DNA of 64,000 nucleotides from Acanthochlamys bracteata (Eukaryota; Streptophyta; Magnoliopsida; Pandanales; Velloziaceae): positions 4,992,501-5,056,500 of the forward strand of contig CM034131.1 in the NCBI GenBank assembly GCA_019914995.1, written 5' to 3'. Below, piece by piece: positions 25,426-39,897 of the stretch; positions within the stretch are counted from its first letter, which is position 1, and each line of letters opens with the position of its first letter. The notes under the pieces were generated by a model. It searched no databases. It had not been told where the DNA came from and was given only the letters and a program-made list of their open reading frames with translations. The position numbers and the translations under genes were made by a program.

Positions 25426-26122
25426 TAAAATAGTCTTCAGTCATAGCTTGGGTGGTAAAAAAAAAAATAGCAGAAATTTCTTACAGAAGACGACGACTTC
25501 CATTTACCACCTAGCTTGGGTGGTAAAGAAAATTTCCGGAATCTGCTAGAAGTGGGTATGAAATTTCAGCAAATAAGTCGAAATTTAATTAAGCACGACC
25601 TTTCTTAAGGCCTGTTCGTTTGCTATGGAGCCATTGAATGTTATAACTGCTATCAAAATACAGATTGTAACCGTTCTCTTAATGTTATTTTCCTGAAGCG
25701 CTGCAAGTGATTAGTACCAATGCACATATGAGAAGCGTCTGCAAGCATTTGAAGGGCTAGGTAATTCTAAATGGAAAAATCATCCGACAAATTTTGACAT
25801 GCATTATTACAATCCCAAATATCAGTACAAATCAAATGGATTTTTCGGTTTAACTGCAGTTTGTGGACAGAATAATGTGACGTTTATGAAAATTGACTAT
25901 AAAATATAGATTACAGTATGCAAACGCAAGCCTCAAGTAATTGGAAGGATTTACAAGGAAACAAGGTTATAGCATTCTCAATGCTTTTGCTAGAGCAAAA
26001 TGTCGATGTTTTAATCACATTAGAAAGTACAGAACTTTAATGAATGTTGAGGCCAAGGTTGAAGGGCAGTATGACCTAAATATTTTTATTAGGTGGCATC
26101 CATTGCTGCAGATGCATGGTTT

Positions 26123-28688
<2,566 letters not shown>

Positions 28689-28900
28689 TATACTGCAGTT
28701 TTCTGCAACACTGCAGTTCTAAAGCCTTGTTTGATTTAGCTTTCTTTCCTTCTGTATCAGAAGAAAGAGTGTGTGTTGGTGGAAGAGAAGCGATAGGGTG
28801 TGCAGTGATTGGTTGATGGGAATTGATTGGTCTAAATGATCCACATGTTTGCGATTGTGGATATATATGTTTGTTTTGGTTCCTTCTCTTATTTCTTAGC
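28689..28900 (-). promoter_or_regulatory. Probable petC promoter and 5' UTR
   Basis: On the minus strand this stretch contains TATATATCC (about 28860-28868), a CACATGTGG E-box-like site near 28842, and two CCAATCA boxes between about 28800 and 28835, followed by a pyrimidine-rich leader. The CCAAT boxes lie between the TATATAT and the ATG, so which start is used cannot be decided from sequence. Confidence 0.4.
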
Positions 28901-30857
28901 ATTTTCTGGTACTGGAAACATTACCAGCTGGGAAATTTCTTGTATTGGACTGACCCTTTAAATTGGTTGGACCAATCTGTTCGGCTTTAATGTTAGCCCA
29001 CATTGACAGCGTGGACATTGGCACGGTCCAAGTTTTCTACGTAGAACGCATTTGACTCGGCTTAGCTTTCTTGTGCTATATTATACAGAATAGTTAGAAA
29101 GGATATCATATTGTTCTCTGCTTTCAATGCCGCATGTTTATTGAATTGCAACCATTTCATATTCGTGAATCAATTATTCTCGCGTATCAAATATTCATGT
29201 GAACATCATTGTTCTGCATTTAATAAGAACAGTGTTTAAAATGAAGTAAATGTCATGTGAGCTACAATGCTACATGACCTTAACTAGCATTTTTAGCGAC
29301 AAAAACATCTCCCTTTCATACCGAGTGAAGGTTTACAGTTCCATACAGTTAGAAATTTCTCTTGTAGGAAGTTAATTGAATACAGTTAAAAAGTAATTCA
29401 GGTCCAACTGCAGCACAGAAGATTCAACAACTTGAGCATTGTAACTTTGTCCCCATTAAAGTTAATTTTAGAGTACATATTTCAGTTATCACAACTTGTG
29501 CAAAAGTAAAAACTTCACTGATTTAGAACATGGACACGAGCGTCTGTATTTTAAAACGCCACCAATAGCAGCAACCGTTCTTGGCTGATATTGTGGAATT
29601 GCATCATACCTAGTTCTGAATTTCACGTATTGGTGTCAATTAGATGGCACGCTACTGGTGGCAGCCTAAATCCTTTCGGACCATTGCCATACAAATAGAG
29701 GAGCAGAGAGAGGCTATCTCAACCAATTGAACACCCTAACAGTTTTGGCCCAACACATTGAAGTAGGAAGGAACATAGACACATGATTCTGCTCATTGCA
29801 AGTGGGGAAAAAAGCATAAAACCTTGCAAGCAAAATGGCAGAAACTCTCAAAGCCCTAGAACAGTCACACCTACACCCTACGCTCATAATAGCATCCAAC
29901 ACTGCATGAACCAACAGCATATGCTCATTTCAGCGTGCTTACAGTTTCCAACACTTCTTTAGAGGCTGCTTCATCACAGATGGCATACAGAAAAGAAATA
30001 ATTCCAATGAGGAAAAAGCGGATTAATAAATTCGAAAGCAAAACCTAAAAGCTCTCAATTCCTAGAGTCTCCCAATGAACTCCGCATTTAGGGCATGTTC
30101 GAATTTGTAAAAAGTGAATTTTATGAAACTTAATCGGCAGACTGAATTCAATAAAAAGTGGATTCGAAATAAGCTCGATAAGTTTAGATTAGTAAAATGA
30201 AACACAGAAAATAGTTCAAACTCAAAGTTTGGCGGAACAAAGTGAGTTTAGTGTAATTAAAACAATCCATCAGTTTTGCTTGCTCCCTCTTGCTCCAATG
30301 CAATAGACTCTTTCTTAGATTCTATTAGCAAAAGAAACGAACTTATAATAGGAAAATTTCATCCCACCTTGTTGATTTAAATTAATTACTATCAGCATGA
30401 TCTAAACTCGTGCAATTCACTTGTTTTTCTTTTTACAACGTGTCCTTTGCTAAAATATATTGATAATAGATATAGCCATTTAGAATCAATCTAACGAAGA
30501 AAAGAAAGGGTAATCGTATCTGCGATAAAATGGTTCACATACTAGCAAAGTAAACCATAGTTTTCTTCGACTCATAACTAATTTGTGTATTTATTATGAA
30601 AATTAATGGAACTGGAAAACCAAAAAAGTTAGTTTCAAGCATTAAAATGTCGGAGAACAGAATTATCTTACCTTGTAGAAGGTTCCCTAGGTCACCTCTG
30701 TATGCTTCCCACTTTAATGGTTGAGCCGTACTAGAGAACTTGATATGCTTTGTCTCACCTTGGCACTCAAAGAAGAAAATAGAATAGACAGAAGAACACA
30801 GAATAGAGCATAAATGGAACAAATTAACTAGGCAAATTAGCTTGATTCCTCCCCCTA
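28901..30857. other. Intergenic, no gene seen
   Basis: Only short open frames (for example 29714-29920 and 30535-30870, minus) with no recognisable domains. The second overlaps the left edge of the TRIM element that follows. Confidence 0.5.
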
Positions 30858-31435
30858 TGTTGGGCATCAAAGTTAGGCTAGGTTTGAATTAGTAGCGTGT
30901 GAGTTTGATGGACCTGAGTGAAAGACGGACTAGCTAATTTGGAGGTGTGCAGCAATTCGCCTTGGGTTGGGCCAAGTGGACTCTAGTTTGGTGTGCTTAA
31001 CAACCCACGCTCTTTAATAGTCTCACATTGGCTGAGTGTTGGAATGTATATGTGCTTATAAGTGGGGGATGTTAACCTATAGAAGATTGGCCAATCCTTT
31101 TAATGTGGGGACGTGATCCTACAATTGGTATCAGATTCCGGTGGGGTGGAGCAACCCGGCATGTTGCTATAAGAGAGATTATTGAGTCTCCAAGTTAGGC
31201 TAGGCCCGTATTAGTAGCGTATGGGTTTGATGGGCCTGAATGAAAAACGACCTAACTAACTTGGAGATGGGCCAGTAACTCGCTTTGGATTGTGCCAAAT
31301 GGATTCTGATTTTGTGGGCTTAACAGTCCACGCCCTCAATAATCCAACATTGGCTGGGTGCTGCAATAAGTATGTGAGGGATGCTAATACCTAAAAGATT
31401 GGGCAATTTTTTTAGTGCGGAGACCCGATTCTACA
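30858..31435 (+). mobile_element. TRIM retrotransposon, copy A (complete, 578 bp)
   Basis: Two similar direct repeats, 30858-31123 (TGTTGGGCATC... to CCTACA) and 31180-31435 (TATTGAGTCTCC... to TTCTACA), act as LTRs of 266 and 256 bp. Only 56 bp separate them. Two bases after the left LTR is TGGTATCAGA (31126-31135), the sequence complementary to the initiator Met-tRNA end used as primer binding site by plant LTR elements. Just before the right LTR is the purine-rich AAGAGAGAT (31171-31179). The element is flanked by CCCTA at 30853-30857 and CCCTA at 31436-31440, a perfect 5-bp target duplication. There is no coding capacity. This is the architecture of a terminal-repeat retrotransposon in miniature, which must be mobilised in trans. 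Confidence 0.9.
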
Positions 31436-32036
31436 CCCTACATTACCTACCCCTCTATACACTTTATAAAGGCTACAAGAAATGTTGGATGACAGACATC
31501 ACGGAACTCACTTAGAAACCCCTTCGACGAACGACTACAGAGTAGACAGCCCGATAATGGGTGCTGCTACCTACACCTAGATAGTTCTGAGGCTAGATTG
31601 TGCAATCATATTCGATACGTGTTCCTGTCCTTCCTAGGAGTGTGCAGACTTGGCTCGAGTTAGTCGTGGTAACCTTAAGTAGGTTGGATGTAGATGCTAG
31701 AAAAGCTAGGGTATCTGTGATTTAGGTTAAGATTTCTTACTGTATACTAGTTCTAAATGTTGGGAAGAAGTTAAGGATGCAAGTTGATCTGTAGGACAAA
31801 TAATGACCCTTTGCTCTAAGTGAATGCCAATGGATGCAAATGTTGGGCGCTCTTTGATAACACCCAGGTGCCTTAGATTGATACACTTGGGGCAGCACTA
31901 GGAGCATCTCAGTGTAATATAGGTGTCATCCTTGCATTTGCAAAGCCATTTCACAACATTTCCTCTCCCTTATGACAACCTCATCCACGAGGGACAAATG
32001 TTTTTGCAATGTGGAATATCTTCCCAAGTTGCACCG
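31436..32036. other. No gene; contains a dispersed repeat shared with 35.1 kb
   Basis: The part at about 31815-31965 (CCAATGGATGCAAATG, CACCCAGGTGCCTTAG, TTCACAACATTTC) matches 35130-35285 in the same orientation. The rest holds nothing recognisable. Confidence 0.5.
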
Positions 32037-32657
32037 TGTTGGGAAGTAATGGAGAGGTAGCGGAAGCACTAAAATACCAAATAACTTGCAGCTGAATCAA
32101 CATAGCTTCTAATAAAGTAGATAATCAAGAAATATACTTAATATAAGAAATTTAGTGTTTAATATTTCTGGATCTAACAAAAAAGTCACAATAATTATGA
32201 ACAAACACTAAGAATAGTAAAAACAACATTAATAAATGAGGATAAGATTTACGTGTTTGATCTAAAAAAACCTATGTTCATAGAGAGAAGAAAAGAGATT
32301 TACTAAATAATTATGAAGATTACAAAAGATTGGAGCAAAAGATCAAATTGATAAAGCTCCAAAAGAAAGAGATGTTAGAACTTTATGAAGAAAGAGTTTT
32401 AAATGACTAAGCTCTTAACAATCAAATGCACTTCTTCCAAAAAAAAATCTACGCGAAAAAGGTGAAATCTAAAAACAAAATTAAGGAGGGCGAAAATAAA
32501 AAATAGCAAATTCTTGTATTTGGTCAATAATAGGTTATTAACTCTTTTGGGTTGAGAAGTGGTTACACAACAGGATTACACAAGATCGTACAAGCCTTAA
32601 ACATGGTTGCCCAGACACCAAACTTAGTTGCACAAGGTTGAAATCTAAGGCACAACA
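32037..32657 (-). mobile_element. Ty1-copia 3' LTR, 621 bp
   Basis: On the minus strand it begins TGTTGTGCCTTAG directly after a purine-rich AAGGTGGAGATT tract and ends TTCCCAACA. TGTTG/CAACA are the short inverted ends expected of an LTR, and AAGGTGGAGAT is a common copia polypurine tract. It follows the RNase H remnant at 32.7-33.4 kb in the right order. No second LTR is found in the window. Confidence 0.75.
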
Positions 32658-32699
32658 AATCTCCACCTTGACTTGGAAGTTTGCCTGAAACAAGCTTTT

Positions 32700-33395
32700 C
32701 ATTTAAGTGTCATTAGACACCATTCATTTGCGGTGAATACCAATCAAATCTAAACAATGCTTGAACTTGCAAAATGAAGAGACTTTTTGTTAGCATATCT
32801 GCTGCATTATCTGCAGTTATAATATTTTCATAACAATAGCATTTTGAGAGACTACATCTCTGATAAAATGAAACTACATCAATATGCTTAGATCTCTCAT
32901 GATGTATTTGGTCTTCGATCAAAGAGTAGCACCTTGGCTATCATATTAAACTACAGTAACATCTTGATTCAAATCAAGCTGTCTATATAGACCTCGAAGC
33001 CAAATAGCTTCTTTGATGGCTTTAACTACAATCATATACTCAGCTTCTAAGATTGACAAAGCAACTATATATTATAAGTAAACTTTCCAACTTAAAGTAG
33101 CACCGACAAGAGAGAAACATAAATGATTAAAGATATTTTTCGATTCAATTTTTCTTTATTGTCTAAATCTACATAGTCAAAAGGTGTGCAATAAATATTA
33201 GTGAATTCTAAATCAGTACTTGATGTACCTCGCAGATAGCAAAAAAACTCATTTAACTGCTTGTAGTGTTCTTTTCCTGAAGTTTTTATATATCTACTAA
33301 CAACACTAAAAGTATTTGAAATGTTTGGGCGAGTGCAGACCATTGTATATCTACGACAGCCAACTGTACTGTAATAAGGAATTTTAGACACAAAA
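32700..33395 (-). mobile_element. Ty1-copia pol remnant (RNase H end), disabled
   Basis: On the minus strand this encodes fragments of the C-terminal reverse transcriptase/RNase H part of a copia polyprotein: MSKIPYYSTVG, YTMVCTRPNI, VVSRYIKTSGKEHYKQLN, YLRGTSSTDLEF, then EAEYMIVVKAIKEAIWLRGL, SKHID, FHFIRDVV, and ADNAADMLTKSL near the end. Stop codons and frameshifts break it into several frames, so it cannot make a functional protein. Integrase and most of the reverse transcriptase are missing. Confidence 0.9.
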
Positions 33396-34629
33396 AATCT
33401 CTTTTCTTCGGTTTGAGTTGATAAACTTGATGACAGTGTAGTAATTCCTTTTACAACATAACTCTTTCTGTGCTGGAATTCCTACAGCTACACACAACAC
33501 TATTGTTTCCTCACATGCAATTAACACCTTTATTAATGCTAAACTCAATTATGTACTTGATTGAAAAGTTAATTGGGATTGGACCAATAACACCAAAGGC
33601 TCAACAACACTTTACAAAGCATTTTTACCAAACAAATTCCTAATATACACATTTAGCATTATCTATATTTTTCTTTGTTTAACTATCCATAGGGTAATAC
33701 ATTATACTAGTCATAACTACGAACAGCATGCCCGCTCCCCCTACCATACAGCTTCTCTCGCTATTCTTCAGCTTCGGACGTGTTCTCATCATAGACAAGC
33801 TTCGATTTGTTGGTGCACCACTCGAGACACAATCATCCTCCCTTCTTCGTTAATTAGAATAAGTGGAGAATAAACTAATTAAAAAAGAGATTAAAATTGA
33901 CGTACACTCCACGAGTCAAAATTCCTAATTTGATTGTTTCTGTTCTATGTCGATTCATTACATGTAGGAAGTTTGGTCATAGATCTCGCTATTTCTTTTT
34001 CTATCCAATCACCTGAGAAACACAACAATTTTTCAATCTCAATACCAGCATACCTCGAGACTTCCGAAAGTTTTCCTACCAAGCTTTTTTTTTTCTTTAT
34101 TTATTTTTGGCTAGAAATTCCAAAGTTTTTGAAATGTCTACAACATGTGAAATTTACCAATCTCTCCTGCTGACAACTATCTTTCTGGACAGTGAAATCC
34201 AACTAGCACTTTTTTAACCTGCTAATAGTACCCGCTTCAATGATCTAAAATTGATACATGATGACTCATCTCCGATTCTTACATCATGCTGAAACACAGC
34301 TATTGTCTCCTATCTGACCATAGTTCATCCATATACTTCGGATATTGTCTCCGCTTGACTGGCTCCACTTCTGCTTCTTTCTAGCAACCGCCAACTTTAC
34401 TGACATATTAAACTCAAAACAATCACTATTGATGTCAAAAGTTGCTCCACCGAACCGATTCGAACAACCATTATTTCAAACTCCAGCTCTTCTTATTAGC
34501 TGCTTACTGGAACTTACTTTGAGCCAGACTTGCTCCCAATCAGCCTAACCTTTATAATTATTTAGTGAAAATCAACCTTATAAAAAAGCATAATCTACCA
34601 CATTCTATGACATCCACAACCTTATTCTC
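33396..34629. other. No gene recognised inside the copia remnant interval
   Basis: This 1.2 kb sits where integrase and reverse transcriptase would be in an intact copia element, but I recognise neither on the minus strand. The plus-strand open frames here (33934-34173, 34345-34548) have no recognisable domain. It may be inserted unrelated DNA or sequence decayed past recognition. Confidence 0.45.
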
Positions 34630-35108
34630 CTAGCACTCATGCTTATAATGTTCCAACTTACCATATAGAAACATCTCACTTTCTTCTTGTCGTTGGACTT
34701 GTTCCCACTTGAAGCACGTTATGTCGATCTTCCCCTCAATGACAACAAATTCATTGATTGTTGAAAGCTTAACTTTTGATTTTGTTATTACGTCTGCTTT
34801 GTTCTTGAAGGACAATAACTACCACCTTGTCAAACACGAAATCTAACGCAATATTACTAATTAAGTTGATGACAAGTTGATCCAACGAATCATGAAGACC
34901 TTGAAAAATAATCTCTACTTAAGTTGAAAAACAGAGCATAAAGAGTATTGATATGCTCGATGACCGGTTGTGTCTTCACCATCCGAAAAGTGTACAATCT
35001 TTCTTTAAAATAAATTGTTGTGTAATAATTTGGACTCGTATAGCTTACACAAATAGTCCCAATTATTTTGTTTGCAGTCTTTTTCTTAGAAACACTCTGA
35101 CAACACAT
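34630..35108 (-). mobile_element. Ty1-copia gag remnant with zinc-knuckle relic
   Basis: Two minus-strand fragments lie in order: 35108-34890 with ERLYTFRMVKTQPVIEHINT, typical of copia gag (UBN2-like), and 34815-34630 with the relic of a CCHC knuckle (CFLYGKLEHYKHEC-type spacing, second Cys lost). With the RNase H remnant and LTR downstream this forms one internally deleted copia copy. Confidence 0.75.
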
Positions 35109-35129
35109 CAGTAAGGAGCACTCTGCTGT

Positions 35130-35285
35130 GCTAAGTGGAAGCCAATGGATGCAGACGGGGTGCCCCTATTAATAGCTCCCAGGTGCCTTTGGTCCTGTAC
35201 TTGGTACCGCGAACCCAGGCGCACCTGGGTGCAAGCTAGGTGCCACCCTTTCATTTGCCCGGAGAATGCCCAGGCATTTCGCAAC
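35130..35285 (+). repeat. Dispersed repeat, partner of 31815-31965
   Basis: Shares GCCAATGGATGCA, a GGCG/GGTGCCC block, the CCAGGTGCCTT block and GCATTTCGCAAC-like end with 31815-31965. The two copies flank the copia remnant in the same orientation. Confidence 0.6.
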
Positions 35286-38200
35286 AGAGCTCTTCCTTCA
35301 ATTACAAAATCTTGGAATATGTAGAAGAAGCGCTTTACTTTACCGGTGCTCTCTGGTAATGATCATTGCACATAATACTCGTAATATTCCTTTGACTTTT
35401 AACAAAACGAAGAAAGGAGAAATATCTTGTTATCATCGATCAAAAACTAGATTCGTGACCGATACTGAAATTAATTTCTTACTTTTGTATTAAATTTTGG
35501 AATGAAAGTATATAAAACGATTTACCAATTTGGTGATGTGTCACGAAGACCGACAAGTCAGGACAGTAACTCGTTCTTGAGGACATGCAAATATGCAGAA
35601 AGTCATCGGTTGTGTATGAAAATCAGAATAGAACAGTGTATGTGCAGTGTGATTGCAAGTTCATGCTCAACAATATGTTAACATTGCAGAATAAAATAAA
35701 TCTGCAGCATAGTTCATTTAAACTGTATCGATAAAGTCGCAAGTGGCTTGTGGCAACCACCCTTTTCTTTATTTTTATACATAAGAAATGCTGCTACCTA
35801 TTTCACTGTTCAAGAGAACAAGAGAAGATGTGAGCTCAAACCTTTCCAACTTATTATATCGGCTATGTTCTGTATCTCGTTCTTCCTTTGGTATGTCTCT
35901 CCAATTTCAAACAATTGAGATGTAATATATTTAACTCATCTCCTTGGAATATGAGAATATCAATCTGCCACCTACCAAGCCAAATGTGAGATACTTAGAG
36001 ACACCGTTCTTAAATTATTAGAGCATTGGACTAAATTTTGAGAATATTCAATATACAAACAAGTAGGCAGTGATGAACAAACATGTTATCATATTTCTAG
36101 TTCTCTCCTGGCATTCAGTTTATTGTATGTCCTTAGTGTTCAGATAGACCGATGTCTAAATCTTCAGATACATTTCTGGTCAATTTGAATTGCAGATAAC
36201 ATTTGGCAATATATACAAATAAGCGTCACGATATTGGCGTAGAGTGTATCAAATTTCAGTCAAAACCTACCCATCCCAGTTATTATTTTTCGCATGTAGT
36301 AGTTGTGAGGATAAAGTTTCATACTGTCTTCAGTTTTCTGTCTGTCTAACTTAATTTGAAGTAGAAATCTAGTTCTGAAATTTCATTTTACGAAAGAAAA
36401 AAATAAGAATCCGACAAGTCTTGAAGCGAGCTCTATTAATGAGCTCAACCTCCTTTCCGTGTGGAGAGAGAGAGGACAATGGCAGGAGGAGAAATAATAG
36501 CTGGCAAAGCCTGGCAACTTGTGACAGCACAAGAGATGAAAACAATGCCTTTGCATTCACCATTCATGAGGCATTCCTCATTCATGATATGCACTCCTTA
36601 TATGTGGAAACTTTTTATCATCATATTGAATGAATCAAGCATCAAGCGAGTGATTCAATCCCAAAAATATAATACAACTTATTCAATTTCTCTTCTCTGA
36701 ATATAAAAGAATATTTATGAGTATTAGTTTTAATTGAGAATCATAACTTTTTGTGGTTTAGATTTCTCAAAAAAATTCAAAATTCAAATAGCACAACTTA
36801 AATCAACTGGCCTTTAAAAACACCACGAGGAACCATAAAAACAGTGCTTACTCTTGCAACCATCCTTAAACTTTTTGTTTGCACTGAAAATTAAGGAAAG
36901 GTCAAGATATTACATGGTCTTTCCATAAACAACCAAACCACCTTCGTACCCTATCTGCATGTATCAAGAATTCAATTATTTATGGCGAAGGTTTTGATTT
37001 TGTAACATCTAGCAACCAAAGGATTTGATTAAAACATTGTAGAAAGACACAATTGAGTTGATCCTAGATCAATTATGCCTGGATCATATTATTCACTGAA
37101 GAAACCAATGCAAAGTAAACGCTTTCTGAACTGTTCATAGGTTGTCTAGTACATGAAACTATTAAATTCTACTAATATGAGAATTTAGTGCCATTCGTAT
37201 AAACAATAAAATTCTAGCAACAACTGTCATCATGAAGTGCCTAATCTTAATTTCCATTATTCATTAACAAGCCAACAAACAGTACAATTTTTCAATCTTC
37301 CCATACTAAATCTGCACGAGTAGTTTTACCATATGCAGAATCTAAACTTTGTCTAATAACTACATAATCAAACAACACCAAAATGTTCAAAAAGGTAACA
37401 CAAATTTAATCCCAAACTAGTCAGAAGGTACGACGGTTATAAACATAATAGAACACCTAAATCATGATGAGACTTGATAGATGTTGTGACAACAATGGTA
37501 AGATTATAAGCAAGATAGAGCAAGCACAGTACGGACTACAGAAAGAAGTAATGCTTATTTAGCGGAGGTCACCTGACGCGCGTGCGACTGGGAAGAGAGG
37601 AGGGTGCACGGGAAAGAAGCGGGTTGGCAGAGTAGAAGAATCACCGCTCCATTCAACTGATGATATATAAAGGAAGGCAACGAAAGAAGACCAGTTGGAG
37701 TTGCAAAAGACGAATCGAACTCAAACACGAGAATAAAATAGGATTAGAAGTTATAGGCCTAAACCTCGATTATGAAAAGCAGAAGTAGTAGTTGGATTGT
37801 AGCTAGTCCTGTAGACTCGCTTCGCTTCGAGTGCTTTCCCTGCTTCTGCTTTCTCATTGCAGCGTTCCGGTCGGTATAGAGACATTTGTTTGTTCCTTCC
37901 CAACATTTCTTTCTATTTTCTTTCACTATCTTCATTAGGACTTAAAACCTCCTGACCCTTGATAAGATAACACACTTGAGATAGAGATAGAAAATATAGC
38001 TTAGTTATTATCACATCTTTGGTTAAGTTTCTTTTTATTATAGATACATACATCCAATATATAATTTTTTTTGTTTCTTTCTTTCCCTTTAGTTCCATTC
38101 CATTCTTATTATTACTGCCCCATCTCCCCAGAACCATTACATAAGTGAGAAAACAAGGAAAGAAAGAAAAGAAAGAGTTGTGCAGTGTGATTGGGGAGTA

Positions 38201-38394
38201 GTGAAGCAGAAGCAAACAGTTCTCTTTTTCACAAACACTTTTTCTTTCTCTTTCCCTCTCTGACCATTGCTCTGTCTTTCTCTCCATAATTGAGTCTTCT
38301 TCTTGTTGTTATTGACTCTTTTCTTCCATCACTACACTTCAACTACTACTTTGTAAAACAAAGAAAAGAGAAGAGAAAGAAAAAAGATTGAAGG
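35286..38394. other. Upstream of the cyclin gene; no gene seen
   Basis: About 3 kb without a recognisable exon. The last 200 bases before the cyclin start codon are rich in CT on the plus strand, as in many plant 5' leaders. A minus-strand open frame at 37913-38287 is a low-complexity shadow of this leader. Confidence 0.5.
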
Positions 38395-39897
38395 ATGGAG
38401 TTCGATATGGAGAATCCATTGATGAACGCCGGCGAAGACGAGGCGGAGATCGCGGCACTGTTCGAAGCGGAATCAGATCACATGAGCTCTCCTGCTACAG
38501 CCGCCGGCGGGATCGATCTCTCCGTTCGCCGTGATACTGTTTCTCTCATCCTCGGGGTAATGTAGCATGATAATGTTACTATACAAAACCTATAGAGACA
38601 AAATGTCGAACAGAAACAGGGCAAGAAAAGATTGGCCATTGCTGATCCAGTATTGTTTGAATTTCTCCTTTTCTTTTTTTCATCAGGCCGAGTTTTCTTG
38701 CAACCTGGATCCCTTGATCGCATACCTCGCTGTGAATTATGCCGATCGCTTCCTCTCCAAACAACATATACCGGTAAGAATCATTCACCAAATAAAGGAT
38801 AAAAGAAAAACCAAGTTTTTCGATCTTTACAAAGACAGTGCCATTAATATTGAAGATCATTTATCATTCTTGTTTACTGACCTTATCGGATCGTTTCAGA
38901 GAGAGAAACCATGGATCGTGCGACTTCTGGCTATTGCTTGCCTTTCACTCGCTACAAAGATGAAGAAAACTCTCTTCTCCCTCGCAGACTTTCAGGTTTA
39001 ACTCAAACAACAAATCGATCCATTCGTTTTGTGATTTCTCTCATTTTTTCTATACTGAAATGGAATTCTCCGAACTCGATGGATCGTTGATATGATTGCA
39101 GAGAGAAGAAGGGTTCATCTTCGATGGGGAGACGATCCAACGGATGGAGTTGGTCGTTCTCGGAGGTCTTCAATGGCGGATGCGATCAATCACTCCCTTC
39201 ACTTTCCTCAATTTCTTTGTCTCTTTCTTCTTCGATCATTCTCAATCTAAATCCCAACTTCTTCCTTCCATCAAATCCCGCGCTGCTCGCGCAATTCTCA
39301 AGTCCCAGACTGGTACTTTAATGACACTTAATTTTGTTATGACTTTTCTGCTCTTCGTTTTTGAAGTACTGCTTTGAATACGTATGAAATTTATCGCAGA
39401 GATCAAATCTCTGGAGTTCAAACCGTCAGTGATGGCGGCGGCATCGCTGATATCCGCCACAGCCGTTATCTCTCCCGCCCACCTCCCCGCCTTCCGCTCA
39501 GCTCTCTCTTCTTGTGAATATTTAAATAAAGTTAGTCTTCCAATTTTCTCCTTTTTATTCTTTATAATTCCTTAATTATTATTTGCCTTTCCTATTTAGT
39601 GAACAGAACATTTGTTTTATTGTCACACTTTATTTTTTATTTGTCTTGCTTTGTGTATTATATATACAGGAGACACTGTGGGACTGCTGTGGAATGATAG
39701 CTGACGTGGTAGCAAATGACAGCTGGAACGCGACGTACGAAATTGTTTCAAGTTCGGATACTCCAGTGACGGTACTATACCATGCTGTCTGTCCTAGCTA
39801 CGAAAGCGATGTCACTGTTGCATACATATCTGACGATCGAGATGCAAAGAAACGCCGCCTGATGAACGGCTGCGATCGTGAAGACTTTTTACAGTGA
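38395..39897 (+). CDS. CYCD6-1: D-type cyclin, CYCD6;1-like
   Basis: Six exons: 38395-38556, 38687-38773, 38900-38995, 39102-39312, 39400-39530 and 39670-39897. They sum to 915 bp, or 304 aa plus stop; all borders are GT-AG and phases agree. Arabidopsis CYCD6;1 has about 302 aa and the same opening style (MEF..E.PL). The cyclin box covers about residues 45-160, with VRRDTVSLIL, LIAYLAVNYADRFLS, KPWIVRLLAIACLSLATKMK and LGGLQWRMRSITPFTFLNFF. A C-terminal cyclin fold (LEFKPSVMAAASLISA) follows, then a basic KKRR near the end. No LxCxE retinoblastoma-binding motif is seen in the N-terminus, as expected for CYCD6-type proteins and unlike most D cyclins. In Arabidopsis CYCD6;1 with its CDK drives the SHR/SCR-controlled formative division that makes cortex and endodermis. 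Function here is inferred by homology; no lesion is visible. Confidence 0.93.

Noticed and set aside
30858..31435. Cassandra-type TRIM carrying a 5S rRNA promoter.
   Set aside because: I see no 5S internal promoter blocks in the LTRs.
32700..35110. Functional Ty1-copia element.
   Set aside because: One LTR only, pol middle missing, many stops and frameshifts.
37913..38287. 124-codon minus-strand open frame before the cyclin.
   Set aside because: Low-complexity Glu/Arg/Lys composition is the antisense of the CT-rich cyclin leader.
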